Source of the DNA: Gemmatimonadota bacterium
GTDB lineage: Bacteria; Latescibacterota; UBA2968; UBA8231
NCBI GenBank assembly: GCA_018673255.1
Contig: JABHDC010000105.1
Location: forward strand, 1-20,718
DNA length: 20,718 nt
Direction of reading: 5' to 3'
Position numbers and translations under genes: made by a program. Within the stretch, counting starts at the first letter, position 1, and every line of letters begins with the position of its first letter. Below are positions 6,590 through 13,438 of this stretch, piece by piece. Under the pieces are notes generated by a model, which made no database searches, was not told where the DNA came from, and saw only the letters and a list, made by a program, of their open reading frames with translations.

Positions 6590-8167
6590 TCAGACGAAGA
6601 GCTGGCGATCGCCCCCTGCTTGCAGAACGTGCGGATAGGTGATCTCGAGAAATCCGCGGTAACTCTTCCACCGCTCGTCAGCCACCAGGCGCGCGTGGAG
6701 GGTCCGCACCGCGGCATCCAGTCGCTCATCACCCAACAACGCCAGATTCTCTGGCATCCCCTCCGTCGACAGGTCGTACAGTTCATCCACCGAGTCACAG
6801 GCATTGAAGGCGAACAGGTGAGGCGGGTGTCCCTTGCCGCTGAGGATCGTGCCGACGCAGGGATTCGGGATCACGTGGCTCCAGACCTCGAACAGGATCG
6901 GTCGGTCCTCAGGTCGTGTTTCACCGGCAGCCGACGACAGCAGACTGCAGCCATCGAGACGGGCCTCCGGCGAGATTCCGGCGAGATCGAGGATGGTCGG
7001 CGCCAGATCCAACAGCGAAACGGGTTGCGCCACGTGCCCGGCAACATTCGGCCCGGCACCGAGCCCGGGCTTGAGTCCAAGGGGCGCCTGTACGACGCGG
7101 GGATGCAGGTAAGCTCCCTTGTCGACCAGACCCGCCTCGCCATTCATCTCACCGTGGTCGCCCATGAAGAAGATCCACGTCTCTTCGTAGAGCCCAAGCT
7201 GTTGCAGGTGCTTGAGGACCCGGCCGATCATCTCATCGATCAACTCGAATTGCAGCTGATTGGCGACGCGGTAGTCGATGACCGTCGCCTCATCCTGCAG
7301 TCCCCAGTTCCGCCGATAGATCTCGTATACTCGCGGTTCGGTCCCGTCCTCAGCTGGATCGAAGCTCGCCGCGTAGCTGGCTGGCAAGCTCATGGTCGAA
7401 CGGATCTGCGCCTCCCGCTCCTCCATGCCGCCTGGAATCGCGAAGGGCTGATGGGGGCCGAAGAAGTCCAGCTGCAAATAGAGGGGGCGAGAGGTGTCGC
7501 GCGCGTCGATCGCATCGATCGCGCGTTCGGCGAGGTAGGCAGGATAGGTCGCATCCGCCGGAAAGGGGTCGCCATTCTGTGGCGCAATCCATCCGCCGAA
7601 GGAATTCCCGGATCCCTGGCCGGTCAGATCACGTCCGAGGATCTCTCGGTCGAAGTCGAATCGATCCAGCCCCCGGTGCTTGAGATAAGCGGCATAGGCA
7701 TCATCATCGCGCCAGGGCGGCGACCAGCGATCCCAGGGCGCGGCATTCTCGCCGAAGACTTCGATGAATTTCGCTGCCCCCGCATGGCACTTCCCCACGT
7801 GACGCACGTGATATCCACTTGCTTTCAGATACTCAGGAAAGATCGTGTCATCAGGCCGAAGGTGAATGGCGTGACCGTCATGCGCGCGTTCGCTGTTGGT
7901 CGTGACATACGAGTGACGTCCGGTCATGTAGGCCGCCCGAGAGGGCGAACACAGAGGAGATGTCGCGAAGGCGCACCCGAATCTCAAGCGACACAACTCG
8001 TCGATATTCGGCGTCATCACAGCTTCGGCAGCTGGACCCGTGTGGAAATCCACAGGCACCATATCCGTGCCGATGACGATGATATTCGGCTGTTGTGTAT
8101 CCGCGCGGCGACGATAGGGGCCGCGTGCGGTCATGGGATCCAGATACTGTCGCTCGTCATCCCTCAT
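6590..8167 (-). CDS. Arylsulfatase-family sulfatase (type I, formylglycine-dependent)
   Basis: The 525-residue protein has the alkaline-phosphatase-superfamily sulfatase layout. The maturation signature CSPSRAAYMTGR (Cys73 to be oxidised to formylglycine, Pro75, Arg77) is intact. Other active-site matches are Asp35 in VIGTDM, Lys126 and His128 in VGKCHAG, His239 in FGPHQPF, and Asp337/His338 in FMGDHGE with Lys350 after it. The usual DD pair near the N terminus is DM here, a variation also known from other sulfatases. No signal peptide is present: the N terminus is long and charged, so the enzyme appears cytoplasmic. A maturase is not in the window. GGGAG about 6 nt before the ATG supports the start. 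Substrate is probably a sulfated sugar, given the beta-mannosidase and propeller genes nearby, but this is inference. Phosphonate or phosphodiester hydrolysis is a possible alternative in this superfamily. Confidence 0.9.
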   Translation of the reverse strand: MRDDERQYLDPMTARGPYRRRADTQQPNIIVIGTDMVPVDFHTGPAAEAVMTPNIDELCRLRFGCAFATSPLCSPSRAAYMTGRHSYVTTNSERAHDGHAIHLRPDDTIFPEYLKASGYHVRHVGKCHAGAAKFIEVFGENAAPWDRWSPPWRDDDAYAAYLKHRGLDRFDFDREILGRDLTGQGSGNSFGGWIAPQNGDPFPADATYPAYLAERAIDAIDARDTSRPLYLQLDFFGPHQPFAIPGGMEEREAQIRSTMSLPASYAASFDPAEDGTEPRVYEIYRRNWGLQDEATVIDYRVANQLQFELIDEMIGRVLKHLQQLGLYEETWIFFMGDHGEMNGEAGLVDKGAYLHPRVVQAPLGLKPGLGAGPNVAGHVAQPVSLLDLAPTILDLAGISPEARLDGCSLLSSAAGETRPEDRPILFEVWSHVIPNPCVGTILSGKGHPPHLFAFNACDSVDELYDLSTEGMPENLALLGDERLDAAVRTLHARLVADERWKSYRGFLEITYPHVLQAGGDRQLFV

Positions 8168-8292
8168 CTTTGTCTCCCGGGCGTCATGTAACTCAGCATG
8201 AGCGCTTAAGGAAATCGCAAGAGATCAGCCACGCCAGGTGCTTCAGTGAGCATCTGAGTGTGTGCCCGCGGCAAGTGCAAGGTGACCGGGAG

Positions 8293-8321
8293 TTGCCAGA
8301 ACACCGGGCGATTCATATCAC
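8293..8321 (+). promoter_or_regulatory. Candidate promoter of the PhyH-VOC-PHP-PHP operon
   Basis: TTGCCA (8293-8298) and TATCAC (8316-8321) are separated by 17 bp, matching the sigma-70 boxes at five and four positions. Initiation near 8328 would give a leader of about 45 nt. The site lies in the 204-bp divergent gap between the sulfatase and dioxygenase genes, where nothing else recognisable was seen. Confidence 0.33.
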
Positions 8322-8371
8322 TGGTATCCCAACCAACCCACCTGTGAGACCAAAACCACCTGAAGGATTGT

Positions 8372-9142
8372 ATGTCATCTGAACTGACCACCGTCGACAA
8401 TCTGTCCGATGAGGCCATCACCTCTTTCCGCCAGAGGGGCTTCGTCAAGATCCCCGGTGTCATCACCCGGGAAGAGGCCGAGCATTACCACCAGGCCGCC
8501 CTATCGTTCAGCACGAACAGGCAGGATCCCCGCGGCGGAGACGTCTTCTCTCAGCACGTGAATGTCTGGCGCGAGGATGAAGCCATGCGGGGGTTGACCC
8601 TTCATCCAAATGTGGGCAGCATCGCCCAGGGGCTGGCCGGAACCGCCCTGCGCCTGTGGCACGATCACATCCTCATCAAACAGCCGAACAATCAGGTCGC
8701 CACCGAATTCCACCAGGACCAGCCATACTGGCCCCACGCCAACTCACCAAATTCACTCTCCGCCTGGATTGCCCTCTGCGACGTTCCCGTGGAGCGGGGC
8801 TGTATGAGCTTCATCACCGGCTCTCATCGCCACTCGGAGCTGGACCCGCAGAACCTCCTCGACGGGAGGGATCTGTTCACGAAGTGCCCCGATCTGGAGT
8901 GGGATGAGCGAGTCACGCTGCCTTTGCAAGCGGGAGATTGCACCTTCCATCACTCGCGGTGCGCCCACATGGCAACACCCAACGTGACCGATGTCGCACG
9001 CGTTGCGCACGTCGTCATCTTCATGGACCGGACAACGACGTATGTGAAGAAGGGTCACCCCGTCACCGACCCTGTCGAATTGAGAGAGGGTCAATTGCTG
9101 GAAGGTGAGTTGTTTCCTCCTGTAGCCTCGGAGCTCACCTGA
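8372..9142 (+). CDS. Phytanoyl-CoA dioxygenase (PhyH) family Fe(II)/2-oxoglutarate oxygenase
   Basis: The 256-residue product matches the PhyH family of non-haem iron oxygenases. The iron-binding HxD is His114-Gln-Asp116 in EFHQDQPYW. The distal histidine is His199 in the segment GDCTFHHSRCAHMATPN, and Arg210 is the expected 2-oxoglutarate carboxylate anchor. ERGCMSFITGSH (141-152) is the usual conserved loop. It probably hydroxylates a small organic acid, lipid-like or amine substrate in the cytoplasm; members range from phytanoyl-CoA to ectoine and 2-aminoethylphosphonate hydroxylases. AAGGA lies 4 nt before the ATG. Its stop codon overlaps the start of the next gene by one base, so the product is likely made together with the VOC protein and two PHP proteins. 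Nothing suggests truncation. Confidence 0.9.
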   Translation: MSSELTTVDNLSDEAITSFRQRGFVKIPGVITREEAEHYHQAALSFSTNRQDPRGGDVFSQHVNVWREDEAMRGLTLHPNVGSIAQGLAGTALRLWHDHILIKQPNNQVATEFHQDQPYWPHANSPNSLSAWIALCDVPVERGCMSFITGSHRHSELDPQNLLDGRDLFTKCPDLEWDERVTLPLQAGDCTFHHSRCAHMATPNVTDVARVAHVVIFMDRTTTYVKKGHPVTDPVELREGQLLEGELFPPVASELT

Positions 9143-9507
9143 TGAATGTAAAAGCTCTCGTTCCTCAATTGCGGACGACAGATCTGGAAGGTGCGATCAC
9201 CTTCTACACCCAGGTGCTTGGTTTCGATCTGGCCTTCCGCTACGAGGACTTCTATGCCGGTGTCAGCGCCGGAGAGTTCGTCCTCCATCTGAAGCTGTCA
9301 GACACGGCCGATCCCAGCATCCGGTTCGTTCGCGGCAAACATCTCCATCTGCATATCACCATCGACGATCTGGATGCGATGTTCGAGCGTGTGAAAACGT
9401 CGGACGTAACCATCGTAGAAGAAATGACCGAACGCCCCTGGGGGCTGCGGGAATTCGTCATCGAAGATCTCGACGGTCACACGATCTACTTCGCCCAGGA
9501 GGGCTGA
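9142..9507 (+). CDS. VOC-superfamily (glyoxalase/bleomycin-resistance/dioxygenase-like) protein
   Basis: This 121-residue protein is a single-module-pair vicinal-oxygen-chelate fold. It opens with VPQLRTTDLEGAITFYTQVLGF, the typical first strand and helix, and has the second module start LHLHITIDDLDAMFERVK and the final strand FVIEDLDGHTIYFAQ. Candidate metal ligands are His49, His69 and Glu104, but many members of this size bind no metal. Its role may be an isomerase, lyase, binding or immunity-like function; the context suggests it handles the product or substrate of the adjacent dioxygenase. Its ATG overlaps the dioxygenase stop (TGATG), with GGAG 8 nt upstream, and its own stop overlaps the next ATG in the same way. 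I cannot name a reaction. Confidence 0.83.
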   Translation: MNVKALVPQLRTTDLEGAITFYTQVLGFDLAFRYEDFYAGVSAGEFVLHLKLSDTADPSIRFVRGKHLHLHITIDDLDAMFERVKTSDVTIVEEMTERPWGLREFVIEDLDGHTIYFAQEG

Positions 9508-10568
9508 TGATTGCCGCCATGGCAGGCCTTCTGTTGGCTCTGGTCGGCACGGCCGGGGCGCAACAGTGGTATCGAGGCAACACGCACACGCACACTGTGA
9601 TCTGCGGTCACGCCGATTCGACGCCGGAGTATGTGGCAGGATGGTATCTGGACAGGGGGTATCACTTCCTGATTCTGAGCGAGCACAACCACTTCATCGA
9701 CCCAGACTCGGTTGCACTCCCTGAGAAACGGCGGAAGGATTTCATCCTCATCCCAGGTGAAGAAGATTCCGGGCCGAAGCACATCCATTCGACGGCGATG
9801 AACACCCGCGAGCGCGTCGACTGGGACTTCGACAGCGATCATCGGCACGAGATCATCCAGAAACAGGTCGATGGCGCTATCGGGGCAGGAGGCCAGACGA
9901 TTCTCAATCACCCCAACTGGCAATGGGCGTTGACGACCGACGATATCTACCCGGTCCAGCGACTGCACCTGTTCGAGTTACACAATGGTCATCCCTCCGT
10001 GAACAATTGGGGAAATGCCGACCACGCCTCAACCGAACAGATGTGGGATGATCTACTGACCAGGGGCATGCGCATCTATGGCGTCTCATCCGACGACGCA
10101 CACACATTCCAGACCCTCACCCCACACGCCTCCAACCCGGGGCGCGGGTGGGTGATGGTGCAAGCCGACACGCTCACTGCTGATGCCATCACGAAGGCCA
10201 TGCAGGCCGGTGACTTCTACGCCAGCAGTGGTATCTTCCTACGTGATGTGGAACGAGGTCCGACGACCTATCGCGTCGCCGTCGACGTGGCTGCCACACT
10301 GCACGAAGTCGGCAAATGGGAGGTTCTCGGACACCGGGTCGAACCGGGTGCTGAGGCTGGCGAAGAAGGATTCCACATCGATTTCATCGGACCCGATGCG
10401 GGTATTCTTGCCAGTGCCACCGGTACCGAGGCCAGCTACCGTATCCGGACAGATGACGGATATGTACGGGCCCGCATCACCTATTCCAGAACCAACGCAG
10501 ATGGCGTCACCGAACATCACTACGCCTGGACGCAGCCGATCTTCACCGACGAAAGACGATCCCATTGA
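9507..10568 (+). CDS. Exported PHP-domain metal-dependent phosphoesterase-like protein
   Basis: The 353-residue protein begins with a hydrophobic stretch (residues 4-18, ending GTAGAQQ) that looks like a signal peptide, although no Lys or Arg precedes it. The rest is a PHP domain: NTHTHT (His27, His29), SEHNH (Glu59, His60), PGEED (Glu85), HIH (His92, His94), LNHPNW (His135) and SSDDAH (Asp196/197, His199), the full set for a metal cluster. A C-terminal part of about 130 residues (from about 225) is beta-rich and may be an accessory domain. PHP proteins hydrolyse phosphoesters; those with this exported form are poorly characterised. AGGAGGG lies just 3 nt before the ATG, within the end of the VOC gene. 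It is coupled upstream by a one-base overlap and downstream by a four-base overlap, so it is certainly in the operon. Confidence 0.82.
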   Translation: MIAAMAGLLLALVGTAGAQQWYRGNTHTHTVICGHADSTPEYVAGWYLDRGYHFLILSEHNHFIDPDSVALPEKRRKDFILIPGEEDSGPKHIHSTAMNTRERVDWDFDSDHRHEIIQKQVDGAIGAGGQTILNHPNWQWALTTDDIYPVQRLHLFELHNGHPSVNNWGNADHASTEQMWDDLLTRGMRIYGVSSDDAHTFQTLTPHASNPGRGWVMVQADTLTADAITKAMQAGDFYASSGIFLRDVERGPTTYRVAVDVAATLHEVGKWEVLGHRVEPGAEAGEEGFHIDFIGPDAGILASATGTEASYRIRTDDGYVRARITYSRTNADGVTEHHYAWTQPIFTDERRSH

Positions 10569-11407
10569 GTGAGACAGATACCCCGTTGCTCTACGAAATG
10601 CACATGCATACCCCTATGTGCAATCATGCCGCAGGCGAGCCCGAAGACTACGCCGCAGCAGCCGAACAGGCTGGACTGAAAGGCATTGTCGTCACCTGCC
10701 ACAATCCGACGAATGATGGCTGGTCACCGACAGTCCGTATGAGCATTGACGAGTTTGGCGAGTATCTGGAAACGATCGAGCGGGCACGACAGCTGTGGGC
10801 CGGTCGCGTCGATGTGCGCCCCGGACTCGAGAGCGATTACGTGCCAGGCATGGAGAAGTGGCTGGAAGAGCTACATGCCATGGCACCGCTGAACCACGTC
10901 CTGGGATCCGTCCACCCGCATCTGCCGCAGTATCAGGAACGCTTCCACCATGGCGATATCGAGGCATTCCAGCGTACCTATTTCGAGCACCTCGCCCTGG
11001 CCGCCGAGACGGGACTCTTCGATACGCTCGGCCACCCGGATCTGGTGAAGAATGTCGCGCCCGAGGCGTGGGATGTTACCCGGCTGATGGATGTGATCTG
11101 TGACAGCCTCGACCGCATCGCCGCCGCCGGCACGGCGATGGAGCTCAATACGTCAGGTCTGAACAAGGCGATACCGGAGATGAACCCAGGGCCGCAGATC
11201 CTGGCTCAGATGCAGCAGCGCGGAATCCCCGTGGTGATCGGCGCCGATGCACACAAGCCCGAGCGGGTCGGCGCGGATTTCGTTGCCGCTCTCGATCAGC
11301 TCAGTGCGGCCGGCTACTCGAAGGTCAGCAATTTCCTCGATCGCCAGCGCCTGGACTACCCGATCGAGCGTGCCCGTGCATCGCTGACCGCCGCCCGGGA
11401 CAGCTGA
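10565..11407 (+). CDS. Histidinol-phosphatase-like PHP-family phosphatase
   Basis: The 280-residue cytoplasmic protein has the complete HisJ/HisK-type PHP motif order: HMHTPMCNH (His13, His15, His21), TCHNP (His46), GLESDY (Glu89), LGSVHPH (His117), LGHPDLVK (His157), ELNTSGL and GADAHKPERVG (Asp228, His230). Family members dephosphorylate L-histidinol phosphate with three metal ions, and some act on other small phosphates. No histidine biosynthesis genes are nearby and it follows an exported PHP protein, so a catabolic phosphatase role is at least as likely. The start is a TTG whose last bases form the stop of the previous gene (TTGA, 4-bp overlap). The next ATG would remove the first beta strand, so the TTG is preferred. 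It is the last gene of the operon, 58 bp from the convergent lipoprotein gene. Confidence 0.85.
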   Translation: MSETDTPLLYEMHMHTPMCNHAAGEPEDYAAAAEQAGLKGIVVTCHNPTNDGWSPTVRMSIDEFGEYLETIERARQLWAGRVDVRPGLESDYVPGMEKWLEELHAMAPLNHVLGSVHPHLPQYQERFHHGDIEAFQRTYFEHLALAAETGLFDTLGHPDLVKNVAPEAWDVTRLMDVICDSLDRIAAAGTAMELNTSGLNKAIPEMNPGPQILAQMQQRGIPVVIGADAHKPERVGADFVAALDQLSAAGYSKVSNFLDRQRLDYPIERARASLTAARDS

Positions 11408-11465
11408 TAGACTAGCCATTGCCACGGTGACAAGGCTGATGCTGGCCTGACAGGCGACGACTCTC

Positions 11466-13226
11466 TCAGTCGGCTCGCTCAGCCAATTGTCCGCGGGCCT
11501 CACGCAGGATCCTGAGCAATTCCGTGATCGGTTTCAGGTGTACACCGTACTCCATGCGAACCGTCTTCTGGCGGCCAGACAGGCTCATCGTCACCCACTC
11601 GGCACCACCGTCGGCACAATCAGGACATCCGTAGACCTCGTCCATACGGGCGAAGGCGTTGAAGTCGGCCAACCCCTGCAGTTGAGCCCAGAGATCCTTG
11701 TCCATCACTTCCTGGTGGATCTTCTCCGGGTAGGCACTCAGATCCCAGCCACGGGTAACGAGAGTGATCGCTTCAGCATCGAGGATCATCTCCTGCCAGC
11801 AGTAGCCCAGGCACTCGCCGAAGGAGCTTCCGAGGCGGATATCCAGCGGCGCCACCGGCGGCGGCGGTACGATGCCGCCATTGACCGTGATGCGCACTTC
11901 GAAGGTGTCGGCAGCTGCCACACTTTCCCATGAGCGCGCGTAGTGGAATCGCAGGGTCGCCTGACCGGGAGCAACCGCCTCGAAGAGGAACCGCTGCGTC
12001 CCGACGGCGCCCACCAGGTCCTCATCCCCACCATCGTATCGCTCACCCACCAGTTGCAGCGTCGTCGAATCCGGTTCGGTCATGTACCAACCCAAACCGG
12101 TCGATGGCTGCGCCGGCAACGCGATCTCGATCAGCTGCCCGGGAAGGGGCAATTCGATGTGGTCTCCACCATCCGGCCGCGTCAGCCGCAGATCGGGTTC
12201 CGGCCATGCCTCAGGCTGGGAGGGCTCGACCTCCTGCGTCGCCTCGAAGTGCAGGGCACCCTCGTCGTGCGAGAGCATCAGACGCTCTCCTTCGACACGG
12301 TAGCTCTGCACGAGAGCCAGCTGATCAATGAACCTGCTCTCCCACTGCATGAGATCCGACACCTGACAGAACATCTTCGTCAGTCGAGCCATGCCCGTCT
12401 CCAGCCCACCCTCGGCCGATGCCCCATAGGCGGCCGAATACTGATTGCATGCAGCGCGACCCGACACATTGCCCTCACCGTCAAAGCGGGCCGTGATCTC
12501 TACGTCTTGCGGCACGGCATAGGAAAAATTGCCGGCCTCCTCGACCGTTTCCAGGAAGCGCAGTCGCCACACGGGTCCGGTGAGTCCAGTAAGTCCCGCC
12601 AGGCTATCAGTGGCCGTGCTATCGCCACCGTCGACGATGGTCGAGTCGCCATCGACCACCCCGTCCACCACTCCACCGTCACCACCTGCCCCATCGTCAC
12701 CCGTTCGAGCCGAATCTGCGGGCGTGAAGCGCAGCCAACGTGCCTCATCGGCCGGAGCCAGAATCAGATCTCCATCATCCAGACGCATTCTCGATACTGC
12801 AGCCAAATGCTGCAGATATCGGGTCTCCTGATCCATCACGCCTGCACCCATGCAGGCCATTTCCGTGAAGCTGAGTCCGGAAATATCCACATGCGCCGAA
12901 TCGACGATCTCCCAGGTGCCGGAATAGGCATTGCAGCCCGCCGAGCCGCCGAAGAGACCATCCTCTGAGAGGCGAAGTGTGATCGGTGATCCAGCCAGGA
13001 CCATGCTACTGTCCTGACCGCCGAATGCCGCCAGGATCCACTCGTAGCTCAGAGCCGTCGCCTTCACACGGGCGGCAAGCTCTGAGGACGTCTCCTCCTG
13101 TGATGAAGTAGGGCCGTCGCTGCTGCATCCGGCGATCAGGGTCGCCAGACCGACGATCAGACAGACTGTCAGACTGGCCGCCGGATTGCGACCGAGCCTG
13201 TAGCTGAAGTGGGGAATCCGTGACAT
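11466..13226 (-). CDS. Four-domain lipoprotein: META - META - chagasin-like - DUF6438-like
   Basis: A 586-residue envelope protein. A basic, hydrophobic N terminus ends in the lipobox LIAGC (Cys34), so it is likely lipidated. Residues about 60-170 and 218-330 are two META (HslJ-type) domains; each has the GxxxCN motif and a later methionine-x-cysteine (Cys98/Cys125 and Cys260/Cys287). Between them lies a Gly/Asp/Val/Thr-rich linker (about 172-208). Residues about 345-450 resemble chagasin-type cysteine-protease inhibitors (family I42): QPSTGLGW, GTQRFLFEA and LRFHYARSWE match the three inhibitory loops. Residues about 461-586 (FGECLGYC near 469, GCPDC near 533) resemble DUF6438. The probable role is in envelope stress or protease inhibition. 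The ATG at 13226 is preferred over an upstream TTG. The gene is monocistronic and divergent from the beta-mannosidase. Confidence 0.85.
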   Translation of the reverse strand: MSRIPHFSYRLGRNPAASLTVCLIVGLATLIAGCSSDGPTSSQEETSSELAARVKATALSYEWILAAFGGQDSSMVLAGSPITLRLSEDGLFGGSAGCNAYSGTWEIVDSAHVDISGLSFTEMACMGAGVMDQETRYLQHLAAVSRMRLDDGDLILAPADEARWLRFTPADSARTGDDGAGGDGGVVDGVVDGDSTIVDGGDSTATDSLAGLTGLTGPVWRLRFLETVEEAGNFSYAVPQDVEITARFDGEGNVSGRAACNQYSAAYGASAEGGLETGMARLTKMFCQVSDLMQWESRFIDQLALVQSYRVEGERLMLSHDEGALHFEATQEVEPSQPEAWPEPDLRLTRPDGGDHIELPLPGQLIEIALPAQPSTGLGWYMTEPDSTTLQLVGERYDGGDEDLVGAVGTQRFLFEAVAPGQATLRFHYARSWESVAAADTFEVRITVNGGIVPPPPVAPLDIRLGSSFGECLGYCWQEMILDAEAITLVTRGWDLSAYPEKIHQEVMDKDLWAQLQGLADFNAFARMDEVYGCPDCADGGAEWVTMSLSGRQKTVRMEYGVHLKPITELLRILREARGQLAERAD

Positions 13227-13235
13227 GGTAACCAT

Positions 13236-13240
13236 CTCCT
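13236..13240 (-). promoter_or_regulatory. Ribosome binding site that sets the lipoprotein start
   Basis: On the minus strand AGGAG lies 9 nt before the ATG at 13226. The frame could be read from a TTG at 13244 or an ATG at 13235, but those would overlap or abut this site. Confidence 0.5.
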
Positions 13241-13385
13241 GCAATCTCCGGTGTCCTCACAGGGACGTCCTGGAGGTGAGTCAGTTTCTCTCCTGGTGAA
13301 ACACCGGCCTCGCGTCAGAATGTCACCTGGGTACCGAGCCCCATCTATTACCTGACTGGCATCTTGCTGACAGACCCCGAGTAGC

Positions 13386-13404
13386 GCACTCTACCAGAGA
13401 GTGC
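13386..13404. repeat. Perfect 7-bp inverted repeat in the leader of the beta-mannosidase gene
   Basis: GCACTCT (13386-13392) and AGAGTGC (13398-13404) are exact complements with a 5-nt loop, ending 34 bp before the ATG at 13439. No U-tract follows, so it is not a terminator. It may be a protein binding site for a sugar-responsive regulator or a structured leader. The rest of the 212-bp divergent gap shows no convincing promoter. Confidence 0.4.
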
Positions 13405-13438
13405 CCCCTAACGCGCGCTTCAGAGCCTGGATCACGAG

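Noticed and set aside
6545..8191. A 548-codon open frame on the plus strand, longer than the sulfatase gene it overlaps
   Set aside because: It is the antisense of the sulfatase gene. The sulfatase frame carries all the active-site motifs and a ribosome site, while the plus-strand frame shows no domain. Long antisense frames are common in G+C-rich genes.
11454..11478. A short imperfect hairpin between the PHP phosphatase and lipoprotein genes, with CGACT/AGTCG at its core
   Set aside because: The core stem is only 5 bp, has a bulge when extended, overlaps the lipoprotein stop codon and lacks a U-tract, so I do not call it a terminator.
12590..12720. A repetitive stretch of GTCGAC/CCATCGAC-like and CCACC-type units that might look like a DNA repeat array
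   Set aside because: It simply encodes the Gly/Asp/Val-rich linker between the two META domains. Units are irregular and there are no spacers, so it is not a CRISPR or regulatory repeat.
11943..12968. A 341-codon plus-strand open frame
   Set aside because: It is antisense to the META/chagasin lipoprotein gene, whose domains are unambiguous. No start signal or domain supports the plus-strand frame.
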